Shown in pieces: positions 61,927 through 64,000 of a stretch of 64,000 nt of DNA (its first letter is position 1; each line of letters begins with the position of its first letter). The stretch comes from Parvibaculum sp. Lineage in GTDB: Bacteria; Pseudomonadota; Alphaproteobacteria; Parvibaculales; Parvibaculaceae. The translations under genes were made by a program, and so were the position numbers. The notes beneath the pieces were generated by a model. It worked only from the letters and a program-made list of their open reading frames with translations. It searched no databases and was not told the origin of the DNA. The stretch is taken from positions 62,001 to 126,000 of the forward strand of contig JARLIS010000043.1 in assembly GCA_031291615.1 (NCBI GenBank). Reading direction: 5' to 3'.

Positions 61927-62271
61927 TCAGCCGCCGCTGCGCGCCTTGCCGAGGAGCAGAACCTTCATGTCACCCTTCGCCTCCGCTGCCGCAAAGAGAA
62001 GGTAGGCAGCCAGAACGACGATCCCGCCGAAGAACCCCAGAATCCCCAGCGCAATGCCCGACAATGAGAAACCGTGACGCCATGCCATCCAAAGGCCGGA
62101 AAGCGACAGCAGGCACATGAAATCGAGATTGAACTGCCCCTGCCAGGTCAGCGCCGCGATCTCGCTGAGGAAGATGGGCAAAAGGTTCCAGCCGTATTGC
62201 ACTCCGACGATGCCGGTATAGAAAATGACGGCGGCAAGGAGCACAGCCAGATACACGCGAAGGGCGATCAT
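61927..62271 (-). CDS. Small integral membrane protein of unknown function
   Basis: A 114-residue membrane protein. ATG 62271 has GGAGAGAG 5 bases before it. Three or four hydrophobic helices are visible: about 4-22 (LRVYLAVLLAAVIFYTGIV), 45-65 and 70-95. No family identified. It ends near the imuA promoter region. Confidence 0.6.
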   Translation of the reverse strand: MIALRVYLAVLLAAVIFYTGIVGVQYGWNLLPIFLSEIAALTWQGQFNLDFMCLLSLSGLWMAWRHGFSLSGIALGILGFFGGIVVLAAYLLFAAAEAKGDMKVLLLGKARSGG

Positions 62272-62355
62272 ATTCTCTCTCTCCCCGAGTTGCAGAAACT
62301 GCGATGAGAAGAAACTATTTATGCTCCTGACAGCCGACAATTACCTTTGAAGTCA

Positions 62356-62982
62356 TCAAATTGTGCCAGATGAATCAGTTGGTGGAAATTGCACCCGCGC
62401 CTGCAAAGCCCGGCCAATCATCGTCGCGAGGCAAAGCGCCGCAAACGCATAGGCAATGACGGGAAACCAGTCCGGAAATAGACACGCCCCGACAAAGGCG
62501 GCGATCGTCTCGGTCCCTTCGGCCAGGCCGGCCATGTAATAGAAACTCTTCGTACCCTGAGCACTTGTTTCGAGCCCGCGCTTTTCAGCCAGCGCCGCAT
62601 AGGCAAGGAAACTCGTGCCGGAGAGAATGAAGCTCGCCAGCAATATCAATGCCGGGAGGAGATTCGCCGGGCTCGCCAAACCAAATGCAAGGGGCACCGA
62701 CGCATAGAAAATGTAGTCGCACAGTATATCGAGATAGCCGCCGAAATCCGTCGGCTGGGTCGAGCGGGCCACTGCGCCGTCGAGGCCGTCAAGAATGCGG
62801 CTGACGAGAACAAGACAAAGCCCGAGCGAAAAATCACTCTGCGCTATCGCAAACGAAGCGGCCAACCCTGCCACCGCTCCCGAAACGGTCACCGCATTCG
62901 CGGAAATTCCCGCGCGCGCGATCATCGGACCGACCTTGTTGAGAGGAATGTCGATCAGCGGACGTATCAAAGCATCAATCAT
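62356..62982 (-). CDS. CDP-alcohol phosphatidyltransferase family protein
   Basis: A 208-residue membrane enzyme of the CDP-alcohol phosphatidyltransferase family, which joins a CDP-diacylglycerol to an alcohol head group. The catalytic motif is in DGLDGAVARSTQPTDFG then GYLDILCD. It keeps the two Gly/Asp clusters but has 7 instead of the usual 8 residues between Ala-Arg and the next Gly. About six helices surround it. The head group (glycerol phosphate, serine, inositol) cannot be told. Confidence 0.82.
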   Translation of the reverse strand: MIDALIRPLIDIPLNKVGPMIARAGISANAVTVSGAVAGLAASFAIAQSDFSLGLCLVLVSRILDGLDGAVARSTQPTDFGGYLDILCDYIFYASVPLAFGLASPANLLPALILLASFILSGTSFLAYAALAEKRGLETSAQGTKSFYYMAGLAEGTETIAAFVGACLFPDWFPVIAYAFAALCLATMIGRALQARVQFPPTDSSGTI

Positions 62983-63707
62983 CTGCTCCTGACCTCTCGC
63001 GCCATCGCCAAATCGCGCCCATCCACAATGAAGTCAAAAAAGTCGCTGCTCTTCGGGCGGGGCGTCGGTCGTGTCCCGCATCGACCTCGCCATCGGATAT
63101 CCAAGCCAGGCCGCTGCGAAATGTCCCACAATTGCCGCCTCTTCTTCAATCGCCCTGAAAGCGCACAGATGCTCCGCCTAAAGACAAACCGCGCCTGCGA
63201 TACACAATCGCGCCGCAAGCCACGAAAATATCGGCCCCTTACGGAGCCGGTCTGAATCTCTCATATAGGCAGGGGAAGGTTTGGTGGTGTGCACAGTCGG
63301 TACCGCGGTCGCCTCTGCCTGAAAGTCCCTGTTATCAGGGAAAATGGAGGGAAAACCCCTCCGAAAAGGAACCAAGCACCAAAAATTCGCGGAGAATGCC
63401 TGCCAAAATCAAAGGCTTGCGGAGAAATTCCCAACGCAACGGAACAGGGAATTTTTTGTGACGATCAGGGAATAATTTCGCTCGAACAGGGACCTAATTC
63501 AGGCCAAGCAAGGAATATCAGGCTGAGCCTCTTTTCCACATTCGGGCCGCGAACGGTAGCAGAACAGATGGCGGCTAAACTCGAGCGCCAGCACCAATCA
63601 CAGACCGTTCGAAGTCGCCAAGATCATACGACGCAGTCTCAAAACTCCCCTCAAGGAGTTTGGATCACAGCGCCGCCGATTTAGGAATCCCGTCATGAGC
63701 TTACGGC
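62983..63707. other. Gene-free region, AT-rich in its second half
   Basis: 725 bp without a credible gene. An open frame 63289-63684 starts at GTG without a ribosome site and is low complexity. The part from about 63330 to 63530 is much richer in A/T than the flanks and holds CAGGGA copies, partly at 21-bp spacing. It may be a decayed repeat element or a recombination remnant. Confidence 0.55.
63445..63529. repeat. 21-bp periodic repeat with CAGGGA cores
   Basis: CAGGGA begins at 63445, 63466 and 63487, exactly 21 bp apart, with a looser CAAGGA at 63509. In one frame this gives seven-residue units (TEQGIF, DDQGII, LEQGPN). Another CAGGGAA lies at 63336. Similar Gln-Gly-Ile units recur in short spurious frames of alphaproteobacteria as I recall, but I could not verify this. 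Confidence 0.6.
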
Positions 63708-63998
63708 CTAGGGGGCCGGTGAGGGACCCTGTTTCGACGAACTACCGCCGCCGCCACCGATGCCGACACCGAAATGCACATTGCCGAGCACATCGTCGAG
63801 GAGATTGCTTTCCTTGACGCACTTGCCGTCCTTGAGCTCGGTTCCCTTCGGACATTCGCAGGCCGTCCGTTCCGCATTAAGGGTCAGGGGCGCCTCGCAG
63901 ACAGGCACGCAGATGCTGGCATCCATTGTCGTACCTTCTGCGCAGGCGGCAGGCGGTTCGACGGACGTATTCGGCGTGACGGGTGTAGCCTTGTGCGG
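63708..63998 (-). CDS. Cys-rich protein, C-terminal part (5' end outside window)
   Basis: The minus-strand frame is open to the window edge, so only the last 96 or so residues are visible. A Pro/Thr-rich linker (TPVTPNTSVEPPAA) is followed by a Cys-containing module: CAEGTTMDASICVPVC, then RTACECPKGTELKDGKC. The tail is Gly/Ser-rich (VGIGGGGGSSSKQGPSPAP). Cys spacing suggests an EGF-like or small disulfide fold of an exported protein. The ATG at 63926 is internal to the frame. Function unknown. Confidence 0.6.
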   Translation of the reverse strand, partial: PHKATPVTPNTSVEPPAACAEGTTMDASICVPVCEAPLTLNAERTACECPKGTELKDGKCVKESNLLDDVLGNVHFGVGIGGGGGSSSKQGPSPAP

Positions 63999-64000
63999 CT

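Noticed and set aside
62347..62359. TTGAAGTCATCAA, resembling an FNR box
   Set aside because: The half-sites are one base too close (13 bp overall instead of 14) and it lies at the end of a gene, not before one.
63289..63684. Open frame in the AT-rich region as a gene
   Set aside because: GTG start without a ribosome site, low-complexity translation made of 21-bp repeats, no family.

Overview
The window is high-GC, gene-dense bacterial DNA. It fits a hydrocarbon-degrading alphaproteobacterium. Evidence for this is a direct-repeat SOS box (GTTC-N7-GTTC) in front of an imuA-imuB-dnaE2 mutagenesis operon, FixK/FNR-type boxes, a CYP153-type alkane P450 and paired Baeyer-Villiger monooxygenases. 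A Parvibaculum-like organism is my inference, not something the sequence proves. I saw no tRNA, rRNA, CRISPR array, intact insertion sequence or replication origin.

Layout. 0-4 kb: the end of a LysR regulator, then a respiratory/nitrosative-stress group (alternative oxidase, DUF1971 and DUF488 genes, an NsrR-like Rrf2 regulator, Fe superoxide dismutase, ferredoxin). 3.8-15 kb: a carbon and energy block (Zn alcohol dehydrogenase, ChaB, PEP synthase, TauE-type exporter, an ABC protein with a decayed ATPase domain, GH1 and GH2 glycosidases, a PAS protein, a PfkB kinase). Its two leading promoters carry the same 14-bp FNR/FixK box in opposite orientations. 15-22.5 kb: an MlaC-like protein, then an acyl carrier protein, a ketosynthase and an alpha-oxoamine synthase, followed by a sensor kinase and an NtrC-type regulator. 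A good sigma-54 promoter lies in front of the acyl carrier protein gene. 22.5-27.8 kb: a TetR-controlled aromatic-catabolism operon (VOC dioxygenase, flavin hydroxylase, SDR, FAH-family hydrolase). 28-31 kb: small proteins, an acetyltransferase/sulfotransferase pair and an outer-membrane protein.

31-45 kb: a xenobiotic-type block with a GST, TetR, membrane-anchored sulfatase, haloalkane dehalogenase, an SDR with the full halohydrin-dehalogenase signature, two BVMOs and a CYP153 P450. Four copies of a 17-bp TGACATA-type inverted repeat lie at the divergent promoters of the first part, marking a probable local TetR regulon.

45-56 kb: a nitrogen-flavoured block with an FMN reductase, glutaminase, GlnT-like ligase, alpha/beta hydrolase, nucleotidyltransferase-fold protein, APC permease, metallophosphoesterase, a DUF1116 (AllG-like) protein, an EamA exporter and TetR. 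Five related 20-bp AT-rich sites lie at its gene borders and suggest a second TetR regulon. 56-62 kb: the SOS mutasome. 62-64 kb: a small membrane protein, a CDP-alcohol phosphatidyltransferase, a gene-free AT-rich stretch with 21-bp periodic repeats, and the end of a Cys-rich protein that leaves the window.

The strongest leads are the dehalogenase regulon, the sigma-54-linked ACP-KAS-oxoamine synthase module, the second TetR regulon around the DUF1116/GlnT genes, and the ABC protein without ATPase motifs.
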